Shown here: positions 46,401 through 53,603 of the stretch, piece by piece | Numbering within the stretch: position 1 is the first letter of the stretch | Layout of the letters: each line of letters begins with the position of its first letter | Origin: Chrysemys picta bellii | Lineage: Eukaryota > Chordata > Testudines > Emydidae | Assembly: GCF_011386835.1 (NCBI RefSeq) | Contig: NC_088809.1 | Location: 19,993,567 to 20,057,566, forward strand | DNA length: 64,000 bases | Reading direction: 5' to 3' | Translations under genes and position numbers: made by a program | Notes under the pieces: model-generated | Told to the model about the DNA's origin: nothing | What the model saw: the letters and a program-made list of their open reading frames with translations, nothing else | Database searches by the model: none

Positions 46401-49400
46401 CAGTTCTAGGAGATGGGATATCTCCCTTAATTATTATTATTTTTTGGATTTGCAGGGCTCTATTAATTACCTCTCCGCGCAGGAGTTAATGTCGCCCGCA
46501 AGGAATAATCATTCTGTATCATTCAAAGCTGAGTGAAATCCAGAAAGTTTTAAGGGCTGGTATATGCTGGGAAGTTAATTCAGAGTAGGCCTGGTGTGAA
46601 TTTGAAGCAGCATAGCTATTCCTGATTAACCCCACTTTGTGGATTAAACTGATTTGGAATATGGCACTCTGGAGTACAAGCATCCAAACCGAGAGTTAAT
46701 CAGGAATAGCTATTCCAGAGTAACTCTCCATATAGACAAGAGCTTCACAAACAGCATGAGACCTTGTTGACACACAAAAGTTACTCCAGAATAGCTATTG
46801 TGCTTTAAATTCATACTCTACTTAAATCGTAGTTAACTTTCAACGATAGACATATAGACAACTTTCTTTGTGGAGCGAAATAAACTAACTTTCCCTCCCG
46901 TTTTAAGAATTTGAGGTATTATTCAAACACACACACGGAAATGTGCTTAAAACATGACTTTAAAAAAAAAAGATGTTTGTAAAGGGCTTTTAGACGCTCT
47001 GATTAAAAAGACGCTGTGGCAAAACAGTATTGTAATAAGACCAGCCGCTTTTTGTATCAGGGACGTTGGCTTTCCATTTGTGCTGTATAGCACCTTTTTA
47101 TGCAATGAAACAATTTGAAATGAATTTGCAGAATAACAAACACAAAGGTATAGGTGTAAAAAAAAAATTGGGGGGGAGGGGCGCGAGAAACCATCTATTC
47201 CTCAGACATATTTTTTTCTATGGTGCTGTTGTTGTAGCCGTGTCAGTCCTAGGATCTTAGAGAGACCAGGTCAGTGAGGTGATACTTTTTATTGGACCAG
47301 TTTCTGTTGCTGCGAGAGAAGCTTTCAAGCTACACCGAGCTCTTTCGGTAGCTTGTCTCTCTCACCAACAGAAGTTGGGCCAATAAAAGATATTACCTCG
47401 CCCCCCCTTGTGTCTCTAACATTTTGTGTGTGTTGGCTATACCAGGTGCTATATATCACAACGAGAAAGACGTTGGCTTTTCTGATTAAAGACCAATCTC
47501 TGGCAGGACTAGATGATGAAATCTGTGGTCCGCCTGCTTCCCCCCGCCCCAATCTGGAATGCTGATAAAGAAAGGGGAGTACCGGAGAGAACAGAGATGG
47601 AATAGTGCAGTGCCTCTGGGGGTCTGCTGGTCTCTGCTGCGTCTTGGCTAGAAGCTGGATTAATGCTGTCTTTGTAGCATGCTAGGATAGCATGTAATGG
47701 ACACGGCTTGGCTTTCCCTGAGACCGACTGCTCACAAAGACCGAGCCAAACCGCAAAGTCACCCGACTGGATCAGAAACGTGAGGGCTGCGTGCAGTGAG
47801 ATGAGCTTCAGTGCTAATGAATTGAAAGTCAAGCACCTAGGAACAATCATTGGAAACCTTAGGACCTGAGCGCCTCGCTACCATTGATGGATTCATCCTC
47901 ACAACCTCCCTGGGAGGCAGGGCAGGATCCCCATTGTACAGATGGGGAATTGAGGCACAGAGACACCATGGTCTTGTCTACACTAAAACATGTTGCTGTT
48001 TTAACTATGCTGGTTTAGTTAAAGGGGCAACCCCCCCCCCCAGTGTAGATGCAATTGTGGTCTAAAAGCATTTGTACCAGTATAGCTTTTTCTGATTCAG
48101 CGGAGCAAAATGAGCGATACCGGTATAACTGGCTCTGTGCGAAGGCTTTTAGGGATGTAACTCTGTCTGCAAAAATCACACTCCTTAACCAACATGGCTG
48201 TGCCGCTAAAGCTTTGAGTGTCGACTGGGCCTAAGTGACTTGTCCAAGGCCACCCTGGAAGTCGGTGGCGGAGCTGGGAATTGGACCCAGATCTCGTGGC
48301 GAAGGTTCTAGCCTGTCTTAGACAAGCTGTAGCGAAGGGCAGTGTTGGAGAAGAAGGCCTCAGAGGAGAGAGTCTGAAGGAGCTGAGATTATAGCCTGGG
48401 AAGGAGAAGGTTGAAGGAAGGCAGCTACAAAAACACTTCCAAGGAGTGAAGGGAGGGAACTGTTCATCTCACAGAATAGTAGGAGCAGCAGGCTAAATGT
48501 GATGGAGGGAGAAATCCGAGATGATAGCAAGACTAATGCTCGTAGCCATAGCAACTGAAGGTTGGAATGGACTCGCCAAAGGGAGTTGAGACAACTAGGC
48601 CCTGATCCTGCTCACGTTGAATTCAGTGGCAAAACTCCCATTGTCCCTCATGGGTGCAGGGTTACGGCCTGTCATGGTAGACACCAAAGAGGATGGGATG
48701 TTAATGTGACAGAGTGTAACTTACCGGTCCAGGAACCGGGGAGGTGTAAGGTAAATAGTATTTAAAAGGGCCTTGTTATGTTTGACAGCATACACACAAA
48801 GAAGCTAGATAAAAACGTAAATACTCTTGCTGGAAGGTTGCAACGTAACGTAACTTTATTTCTCAGAATTCAGAAAGAACGACACAAGAACCCCAAACCA
48901 GGCGAGACAAAACAGGCTGCTCCCTGGGGGCAGGGAGGCATAATTTTCTAGCCTGACTCTCATCTCAAACTTCACTCCAGAGCCCTCTAGCCTGCCAGCA
49001 AGACCAGGAGCCCCTTCTCCCCTTAAAATGATAGCTTGCAAATCCAACATGGTCCTCAGGACATCACAAATATATAGCTTAAACGAAAATATCCACATCC
49101 ACCCTGATTTACCCACCCACACAAATGTATTGCTGACACCGGGGGTGATTATAGTAGCGCCATTGAAGTAAAAGGAGCTGCACTGATTTACACCAGGTGA
49201 TGATTTGGCCCCAAATGTTCTCCTCCTCATTGGTGCAGTCTACACTTTTGACCTTTCTCTTGCCTCGGATCATGAAAACAGCCCAGTCGGTCTCACTTCG
49301 GTTTCCCATCAGTTACGCTCTCTGGTAGCAGGAAAGGTTGGTTGTCTAATGAAACTGTTTCCACTGGGATGGGAGACAATTTCCTGGGAACTTTTCTATG

Positions 49401-52400
49401 CATATTATATGTTGGACCAAGTCTGAGCTGACGAGGTCCCTTTATTTAAAATAATGAATAATTAAAGAACAATCGGGAAACCAGAACTCCCTGGTTGCAG
49501 AGCAGAGAACACCACGAGAGCATGTTCCCGCTCCAGGGCTGCATCCGGTTCCTTTGCAGCAGAAGACAGTGCACACAGCTGTACTGTGGCCCCAGATCTC
49601 TCCTGGGCTCGATCCTTTCCCCCACTGAAGTCCATGGGAGTCTTGCCATTGACTTTGTAGGGAGCTGATCAACATCCGGCGCCTTCCTCGTCCCTCAGCG
49701 GTGTAGAACCATTTCAGCACGCTTGGGGAACTTTGGCTACGGGCTGTGTGGTCGGCAGGCTGTGCCCAGAGCGCTCTGTTTGAGAGGCATGTTGCAGTAT
49801 TTCCAAACTACCTCCCTCTGCTGGCTGGAATCGGAATGGCCCAATAATGTCATAAGGCCTATACTGCCAGCAGAGAAAGAAGAGTCCCTTTTAGCTCAAA
49901 TGGTGAGGCTGGTGCTTTTGGGACAGGAAGAGCAGTTTGGTGACTTCTGTCCCCACTAAGATCACAGGAAGCAACATCCACACAGCGGTGTACTCCTAGG
50001 TGGGCCTGGTTTTGCTGCACTATTTCCAAACATGAATATTGTATCCCAAGCAATCAAGTGCAGATGAACGACTGTTAATATTCTCAGGTTTTTTTTTTCC
50101 CCAGTTGTGCTTCAGCTACAACTTACTTTTCTGTCTTCCAATTTTTCCTTTGATGGCAGATGTTCCTGGAGAAGTATGGCTACTTCGATGAGACAGCTCC
50201 TAAGGGACCCACTTCTGCGCAGTTCGCAGAAGCAGTGAGGTAAGAATCTTCCTTTGTCTAGAAATTTCAAATGCCACAAACCAAGATCCCCATCCAGCCC
50301 CTGGCTTCTGGGTTGTGTGAGCTGTACCCTGACCTGAGGTAGGGTCGCCAACTTTCTACTCACACAAAACTGAACACCCTTGCTCCGCCCATGTCCCATC
50401 GATGTCCCGCCCCTTTGCCGAGGCCCCACCCCGCCCACTCCCCCGCCCTCCTGTCGCTCGCTCTCCCCACCCTCACTCACTTGCTCATTTTCACCGGGCT
50501 GGCGCAGGGGGCTGGGGTGTGGGAGGGGTTGAGGGCTCCGGATGAGGGTGCAGGCTCTGGGCTGGGGATGAGGGGCTTGGGGTGCAGGAAGGAGATCTGG
50601 GCTGTGGGCTGAGGGTTTTGGAGTGTGGGAGGGGGTTCGGGGCTGGGGCAGGGAGCTGGGGTGTGTGTGGGGGTGAGGGCTCCAGCTGGGGGTGCAGGCT
50701 CTGGGGTGGGGCTGTGGGCTGAGGGGTTCGGAGTGTGGGAGGGGTTGAGGGCTCCGGCTGGGGGTGCAGGCTCTGGGTTGGGGATGAGGGGTTTGGGGTG
50801 CAGGAAGGAGATCTGGGCTGTCGGCTGAGGGGTTTGGAGTGTGGGAGGGGGTTCGGGGCTGGGGCAGGGAGCTGGGGTGTGTGTGGGGGTGAGGGCTCCA
50901 GCTGGGGGTGCAGGCTCTGGGGTGGGGCCAGAAATGAGTTCAGAATGTGGGAGGGGGCTCCAGGCTGAGGCAGGGGCTTGGGGCATGGGCGGGGGTGTGA
51001 GGGCTCCAGCTGGGGGTGCAGACTCTGGGGTGGGGCTGGCGATGAGGGGTTTGGGGTGCAGGAAGGAGCTCTGGGCTGGGGCTGAGGGGTTCGGAGGGCG
51101 GGAGGGGAATGAGGGCTGGGGCAGAGGATTGGGGCATGGGGGGGGTGTCAGGCATGCAGGCTCCGGGCGGCGCTTACCTCAAGCAGCCGCCACGTCCCCC
51201 CACTTCCGGCTCCTACGTGGAGGCGCGGCCTGGTGGCTCTCCGCGCTGCCCCGTCTGCAGGTGCCACCCCCGCAGCTCCCATTCGGGGGACGACATGGCA
51301 GCTGTTTCCCGGGAGCCGCGCGGCGTGGAGGCTAGCAGGGAGGCTGCCAGCCCTGCTGCGCAGCGCCGCCAACCTAGACAGTCAATGGCGCTGACCGGAG
51401 CTGCCGGGATCCCTTTTCGACCGGGTGTTCTGGTTGAAAACCGGACACCTGGTCACCCTAACCTTAAAGTCTCTTCCCAGCAAAGGTCTTTTCCTGTGGC
51501 CTGTCTACCTTCCGAGCAGGCGAAAGCACAGTGGTTGTTCTAAACTACACAGCCGCATGCCCAGCTCCCAGCAGCGATGCGCTGACCTGCACCATTCAGC
51601 CCAATATCTTACTGCGCTGATTAGTTTGCCTGTTATGGCCTGGTTAGAATAATATCCTCAGCAATGCTGCAGTTCAGGGCTGGCTGGAAGATTTCATGAA
51701 TGCCTGGGATGACCGCCACACTTATAACACCACCACCACCTGGTTCCTCTATGGGGCTTTTCAGCAGTAGATCTCAAAGCACATTACAAAGGAGGCCAGT
51801 ATCCTCACCCCCATTTTGCAGATGGATAAACTGAGGCGCAAGACATGGGTTGCCCAAGGTCACCCAGCGGGCCAGGAGTAGAACCCAGGTCTCCTGAGCG
51901 CTAGTCAGGTGCTCTGTTCGCAAGGACGCACTGTCATGCGTAGCGGGGCCATAGAGTCCGGGGCCAGAAGGGTCCATTGTGATTGAAGGATAGGTTGTCT
52001 CCCGGGAGCTGTGCCCTTCCTGGGGCTTTAGTTACCTGATCGGTGCCAGGGGTGGGCTTCCCACCCCGGTGCATGCTCATGGATTGTGTTCGGGGCCACG
52101 GAGGAGATTTGCCCTTTCCGAGGGAGCCTGGCTCCAGAGAGTTTTCCCTCCCTCCCTTCCCCAGGTGCCCAGCCTAGGAACGTCAGCGAGAGGGGAGTTT
52201 CACACTAGTAAAATGGCGCCAACAGCCCATGCAAAAGCTCTGTCGACCTCTGGCTGTATTGCGTGAACGGCTCCAGGAGCCTGAAGTGCAGCAGATGCAG
52301 CAATAAACGTGTGGCTCCCAGGAGTGCTGGGAGCTGACTGTTTTATTTGCCTGGGCCCAATCCCCTGGTAGGGGACAGGGTTACCGAAGGCTAATACGCC

Positions 52401-53232
52401 GTCACATGGCAGGGGTCCGTGTGTGCTGCCTCCGGTTCCAGCTACCCTGGGCCACACTCTGATCTCGGAGACACCGGTGTGCCCCCGGGTTTCTGCACTG
52501 ACTTCAGCGCGTGTACCCCGGTCTGATTAAAATCCATTCCATCCGGGGCCTCCCCTGCTAAGTCTGCCAGCCGGAGCCAACCGTGCTGCTCACCTGTCTG
52601 CTAGGAGCTGAATGTGGGTACCTGCCTGTGAGACACTGAACTGGGATGCGCCGACTCATTTTAGCATGTGGTGCAGTGGTTAGAGCACAGGCCTGGGAGT
52701 CCTGGGTTCTAGTCCAGGCTCTGCTGTCGCATGCGCTGCTCTGTGCCTCAGTTTCCCCTCTGTGCAGTGTGGGTAACCACGTCTCTAAACAGCTTTCAGA
52801 TCTGTGGATGAGGAGTGCTGCATCCTGCTCCCAGTACAATGAGAGCTTTGCCATAGGACTCAGTGGGACCAGGATCTGGTCCTATAGGTGTAGAGCACTA
52901 TCATTTCCCATAATGCACCAATGCCAGCGGCTCTTCCGTGTGAACCAGTGGTTGAGGGCTGGGCGGCTCCATTCTGCTTGCTATCATTCTGCGTGTCTAT
53001 TCAGTTCCCCGTTGGTTCTGATGTTTCTTCCTCTTCTTTCTCAGGGAGTTCCAGTGGGTGACCCACCTGCCACTCAGCGGGGTCTTGGATACTTCCACGG
53101 TGCACCAGATGAACCTGCCGCGGTGTGGTGTGAGTGATGCAGAAAGCCACGCTGCCTGGGCCGAGCGGGTGCATGTCTTGCTCTCCGGTAGATGGGCCAA
53201 GACGAGACGCAGGAAGCGCTACACGCAGCAGG
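37348..53232 (+). CDS. MMP28: MMP28 (epilysin), exons 1-3; gene continues beyond the window
   Basis: MMP28 is a secreted, furin-activated zinc metalloproteinase of about 520 residues in human. Three exons are visible: 37348-37443, 50160-50239 and 53045-53232, together 121 codons plus one base in one frame. They encode a signal peptide, the propeptide with FLEKYGYFDE and FQWVTHLPLSGVLD, the cysteine switch PRCGVSD, and the furin site RRRKR. Human MMP28 has [31 protein letters not shown] and RRKKR at these places, which sets it apart from other MMPs. The catalytic HExxHxxGxxH exon and the hemopexin domain are not in the window. Intron 1 is 12.7 kb, intron 2 2.8 kb and intron 3 more than 10.7 kb. 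Confidence 0.94.
37500..37680 (+). repeat. G-rich imperfect minisatellite
   Basis: About three imperfect copies of a unit containing CATGGGGAGGGGC and TGGGGATCCTGGGGG; the two best copies are 50 bp apart (37585 and 37635). It lies directly downstream of MMP28 exon 1 and has G runs that could form quadruplexes. Confidence 0.6.
38330..38530 (+). repeat. MIR/CORE-SINE-like element
   Basis: CCTGGGACTTGGGAATCCTA, then GTGTGGCCTTGGGCACGTAG and TCTGTAAAATGGGCATAATA give the MIR layout in sense orientation. Confidence 0.75.
39712..40810 (+). mobile_element. hAT transposon relic with transposase C-terminus and nested MITE
   Basis: About 1.1 kb with ends TAGGGCTGTCTATTAATCG and GCATCCCTA and AT-rich, ATTAATCG-containing inner termini. 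A plus-strand frame (40208-40426) encodes the C-terminal dimerisation part of a hAT (ZBED-like) transposase, with motifs LAHKYLAVPAT and FSFSGDIVNKK, and stops before the 3' terminus. Flanks CTAAACAC and CCAAAACC match at only 5 of 8 positions, so the duplication is decayed or absent. Interrupted by a MITE at 39936-40059. A sister copy is at 53604-55494. Confidence 0.82.
39936..40059. mobile_element. MITE nested in the hAT relic
   Basis: A 124-bp element with ends TAGGGTGACCAGAT and ATCTGGTCACCCTA. Flanks ACTTTATA and AGTCTATA agree at 6 of 8 positions, consistent with an aged 8-bp duplication. The sister hAT copy at 54.0 kb lacks it and gives the empty site. Confidence 0.85.
41461..41540 (+). 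repeat. MIR-like SINE fragment
   Basis: GGGGAAGGCACTGGACTTGG followed by CAGCTTGACCACAGACTGTC, CATGTGCAAATCACTTAG: a diverged partial MIR-like copy adjoining the next MITE. Confidence 0.5.
41541..42105. mobile_element. MITE (GGCCTTCTCTCCA... family) split by a hAT MITE
   Basis: Left part (AGGCCTTCTCTCCATTTAAA through TGTAGGAGGCGTCTACACCA) and right part (CTGTAGTATAGACATGCC) appear to be one element whose ends form a rough inverted repeat of the CTTGTCTACAC type. I recall this sequence as a common turtle repeat. The hAT MITE at 41796-42086 lies inside it. Confidence 0.6.
41796..42086. mobile_element. hAT-type MITE, nested
   Basis: A 291-bp element with ends CAGGAGTGGCGCCAGGG and GGAAGCGCCAGCCCTG, flanked by GCTGTAGC (41788-41795) and GCTGTAGT (42087-42094), an 8-bp duplication with one mismatch. 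GC-rich palindromic interior; the open frames of 106-145 codons here are not genes. Confidence 0.88.
42120..42225 (+). repeat. MIR-like SINE 3' tail
   Basis: AACTCTTTGGGACAGGGACT followed by CAGTGTCTTGCTCAATGGGA is the 3' part of the same family seen reversed at 20900-21030. Confidence 0.65.
43310..43530 (-). repeat. MIR-like relic, antisense
   Basis: GGTGCTTTCCAAACAAGCGG and CCACAGTCCCTGCCCGGAAA resemble the reversed 3' part of the MIR-like family. Diverged; identity tentative. Confidence 0.45.
43990..44515 (-). repeat. Two MIR/L2-like relics, antisense
   Basis: At 43990-44090, TTATCCCTGTTGGAGGGAAA with ACTGAGGCACGGGAG; at 44398-44515, CAGCAGATCTCAGAGCACTT with GGGAAACTGAGGCACTTCC. Both show the reversed core of MIR/L2-type repeats. 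The sequence between them is unassigned. Confidence 0.6.
45085..45195. repeat. Palindromic dispersed repeat, copy 1
   Basis: Imperfect inverted repeat with outer parts CCTCAAAGGTATGAAGGTGCC and GGTGCCTATCTGCCTTTGAG and a central CCCGTTGAAATCAATGAACG. A better copy is at 45975-46050. Confidence 0.6.
45225..45360. repeat. Two MIR-like fragments in opposite orientation
   Basis: AGGAACCGAGGCACAGAGAG (antisense core) is followed at once by GCCTCAGTGTCCCTGTCTGC and AAAATGGGATAATA (sense core). The abrupt switch suggests two insertions or a rearranged copy. Confidence 0.55.
45876..45960 (+). repeat. MIR-like SINE head
   Basis: GGCTGTGTTGTCTATTGGTT then AGTCAGGACTCCTGGGTTCC, the tRNA-like start of the MIR-like family, truncated after the head. 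Confidence 0.6.
45975..46050. repeat. Palindromic dispersed repeat, copy 2
   Basis: Perfect 19-bp arms CAAAGGTATTTAGGCACCT (45980-45998) and its complement (46025-46043) around a 26-bp loop with CATTGATTTCAGTGGGAA. The source family is unknown to me; similar units occur near 45.1 and 22.9 kb. Confidence 0.75.
46243..46445 (+). repeat. tRNA-derived SINE with CR1-like tail (turtle Cry type)
   Basis: Starts GGGGAGGGATAGCTCAGTGG, with A and B boxes (GGTTGTGAGTTCAATCC), then GGCAGGGGGCTGGACTCGAT and AAGGTCCCTTCCAGTTCTAG, ending in an AT-rich tail. The most complete copy in the window. It is not a functional tRNA gene: the tRNA-like part runs into the SINE body. Confidence 0.92.
46545..46860. repeat. 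Inverted-repeat-rich segment (AGCTATTCC family)
   Basis: A perfect 19-bp inverted pair, ATAGCTATTCCTGATTAAC at 46612-46630 and its complement at 46695-46713, lies in a segment where AGCTATTCC/GGAATAGCT recurs. Probably a decayed MITE; the ends and duplication are not resolved. Confidence 0.6.
47218..47430. mobile_element. Degenerate foldback element
   Basis: Starts with GTTGTAGCCGTGTCAGTCCT, like the other two foldbacks. The arm GTGATACTTTTTATTGGACC...GAGAGAAGCTTTC is followed by its reverse, GCTTGTCTCTCTCACCAACA...GGGCCAATAAAAGATATTAC. Arms are imperfect and no target duplication is visible, so it is older than those at 28754 and 53732. Confidence 0.7.
47868..48310 (-). repeat. MIR-like SINE, antisense, split by a MITE
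   Basis: Left part (CCCCATTGTACAGATGGGGA, GAGGCACAGAGACACC) and right part (AGTGACTTGTCCAAGGCCAC, GAATTGGACCCAGATCTCG) together form one antisense MIR-like copy. The break falls exactly where the core should continue, and 47967-48232 fills it. Confidence 0.72.
47967..48232. mobile_element. MITE (CTTGTCTACACT family) nested in the MIR copy
   Basis: Starts near TGGTCTTGTCTACACTAAAA and ends near GTGTCGACTGGGCCTA; the ends form a rough inverted repeat. A run of 13 C lies inside (near 48031). The boundaries are set by the interrupted MIR and are good to a few bases. Confidence 0.65.
50160..50239 (+). CDS. MMP28: MMP28 exon 2
   Basis: An 80-nt exon after TTTGATGGCAG and before GTAAGA. It encodes MFLEKYGYFDETAPKGPTSA, then QFAEAV and two bases of Arg. 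The human sequence is [20 protein letters not shown]. FLxKYGYL is the start of the MMP propeptide (peptidoglycan-binding-like domain). The ATG at its first codon is internal, since exon 1 joins in phase 0. Confidence 0.94.
50340..51460. mobile_element. 1.1-kb DNA-transposon-like element with internal minisatellite
   Basis: Begins TAGGGTCGCCAACTTTCTAC and ends GGACACCTGGTCACCCTA, with short inverted ends (TAGGGT-G-C). Flanks ACCTGAGG and ACCTTAAA match at 5 of 8 positions, so an aged 8-bp duplication is possible. The centre (about 50505-51165) is a G-rich tandem repeat. Long frames rich in P, A and T on the minus strand come from that repeat. Confidence 0.7.
50505..51165 (+). repeat. G-rich minisatellite, 36-bp unit with 216-bp higher order
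   Basis: The segment GAGGGCTCC recurs at 50531, 50675, 50747, 50891 and 50999, spacings of 144, 72, 144 and 108, all multiples of 36. Longer blocks repeat at exactly 216 bp (50621 to 50837; 50661 to 50877). The array is strongly strand-asymmetric, G-rich on the plus strand. Confidence 0.85.
51728..51935 (-). repeat. MIR/CORE-SINE-like element, antisense
   Basis: CAGCAGTAGATCTCAAAGCA, CCCATTTTGCAGATGGATAA, GTTGCCCAAGGTCACCCAGC and AGAACCCAGGTCTCCTGAGC give the full reversed MIR layout. Confidence 0.8.
52669..52800 (+). repeat. MIR/CORE-SINE-like element
   Basis: GTGGTGCAGTGGTTAGAGCA, GGCCTGGGAGTCCTGGGTTC and CTCTGTGCCTCAGTTTCCCC give the MIR head and core in sense orientation. Confidence 0.78.
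53045..53232 (+). CDS. MMP28: MMP28 exon 3 (cysteine switch, furin site)
   Basis: A 188-nt exon after TTTCTCAG and before GTAGGT. It begins (R)EFQWVTHLPLSGVLDTST and contains NLPRCGVSDAESHAAWAERV, then RWAKTRRRKRYTQQ(G). PRCGVSD holds the propeptide Cys that ligates the catalytic zinc until activation. RRRKR is a furin-type site, showing intracellular activation as in human MMP28 (RRKKR). It ends with one base of a Gly codon, as in human (QG|NKWYK). Confidence 0.97.
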
Positions 53233-53603
53233 GTAGGTGCTTTCGCTGTTCACTGAGATTTTCATGGGCTGAGTGCAATAATGCAGGCTGTTGGCCAATA
53301 AAACCTGGGTGCTTGCCCAGGCTACATGCGATTGAACTTTTACATACTGTGACTTGATTCCCAGAGCTCCTGTCACTTGGCTGAGGTGCTGGTAGCCTCT
53401 CCTAGCAAAACAAGAGCAGAAGACCTAGTAAGTGACCTCGTCTTGCTGCTGCCTAGGATGTGTTGTTCCTAGAAGCTGCCTGAAGATGGGCCCTTCTGCT
53501 GAGTATTCCCCATTCTTTTGCATATCTGACCTCAACAACAATTAGAGCTGATTGGAAACTGAAATTTCTGTTCCATGGGAAATTGTGAAATTTAGATTCT
53601 TTT

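Larger units (their letters stand above)
37444..50159. other. MMP28 intron 1 (12.7 kb)
   Basis: Begins with G-rich imperfect repeats (about 37500-37680). It then holds MIR-like relics, a hAT relic with a nested MITE (39712-40810), a nested MITE pair (about 41541-42105), a SINE (46243-46445), a degenerate foldback (47218-47430) and a MITE inside a MIR copy (47967-48232). Stretches at 38.5-39.7, 42.2-43.3, 43.5-44.0 and 48.3-50.1 kb show no gene or clear element. Confidence 0.75.
50240..53044. other. MMP28 intron 2
   Basis: A 2.8-kb intron mostly made of the G-rich element at 50340-51460 and two MIR-like copies. About 51950-52665 is unassigned and GC-rich with short open frames only. It ends in TTCTTTCTCAG. 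Confidence 0.8.

Noticed and set aside
50477..51335. Long frames rich in Pro/Ala/Thr (minus) and Gly (plus), collagen-like in look
   Set aside because: They are translations of the 36-bp G-rich minisatellite; periodicity is in the DNA, and the frames have no homologue I know.
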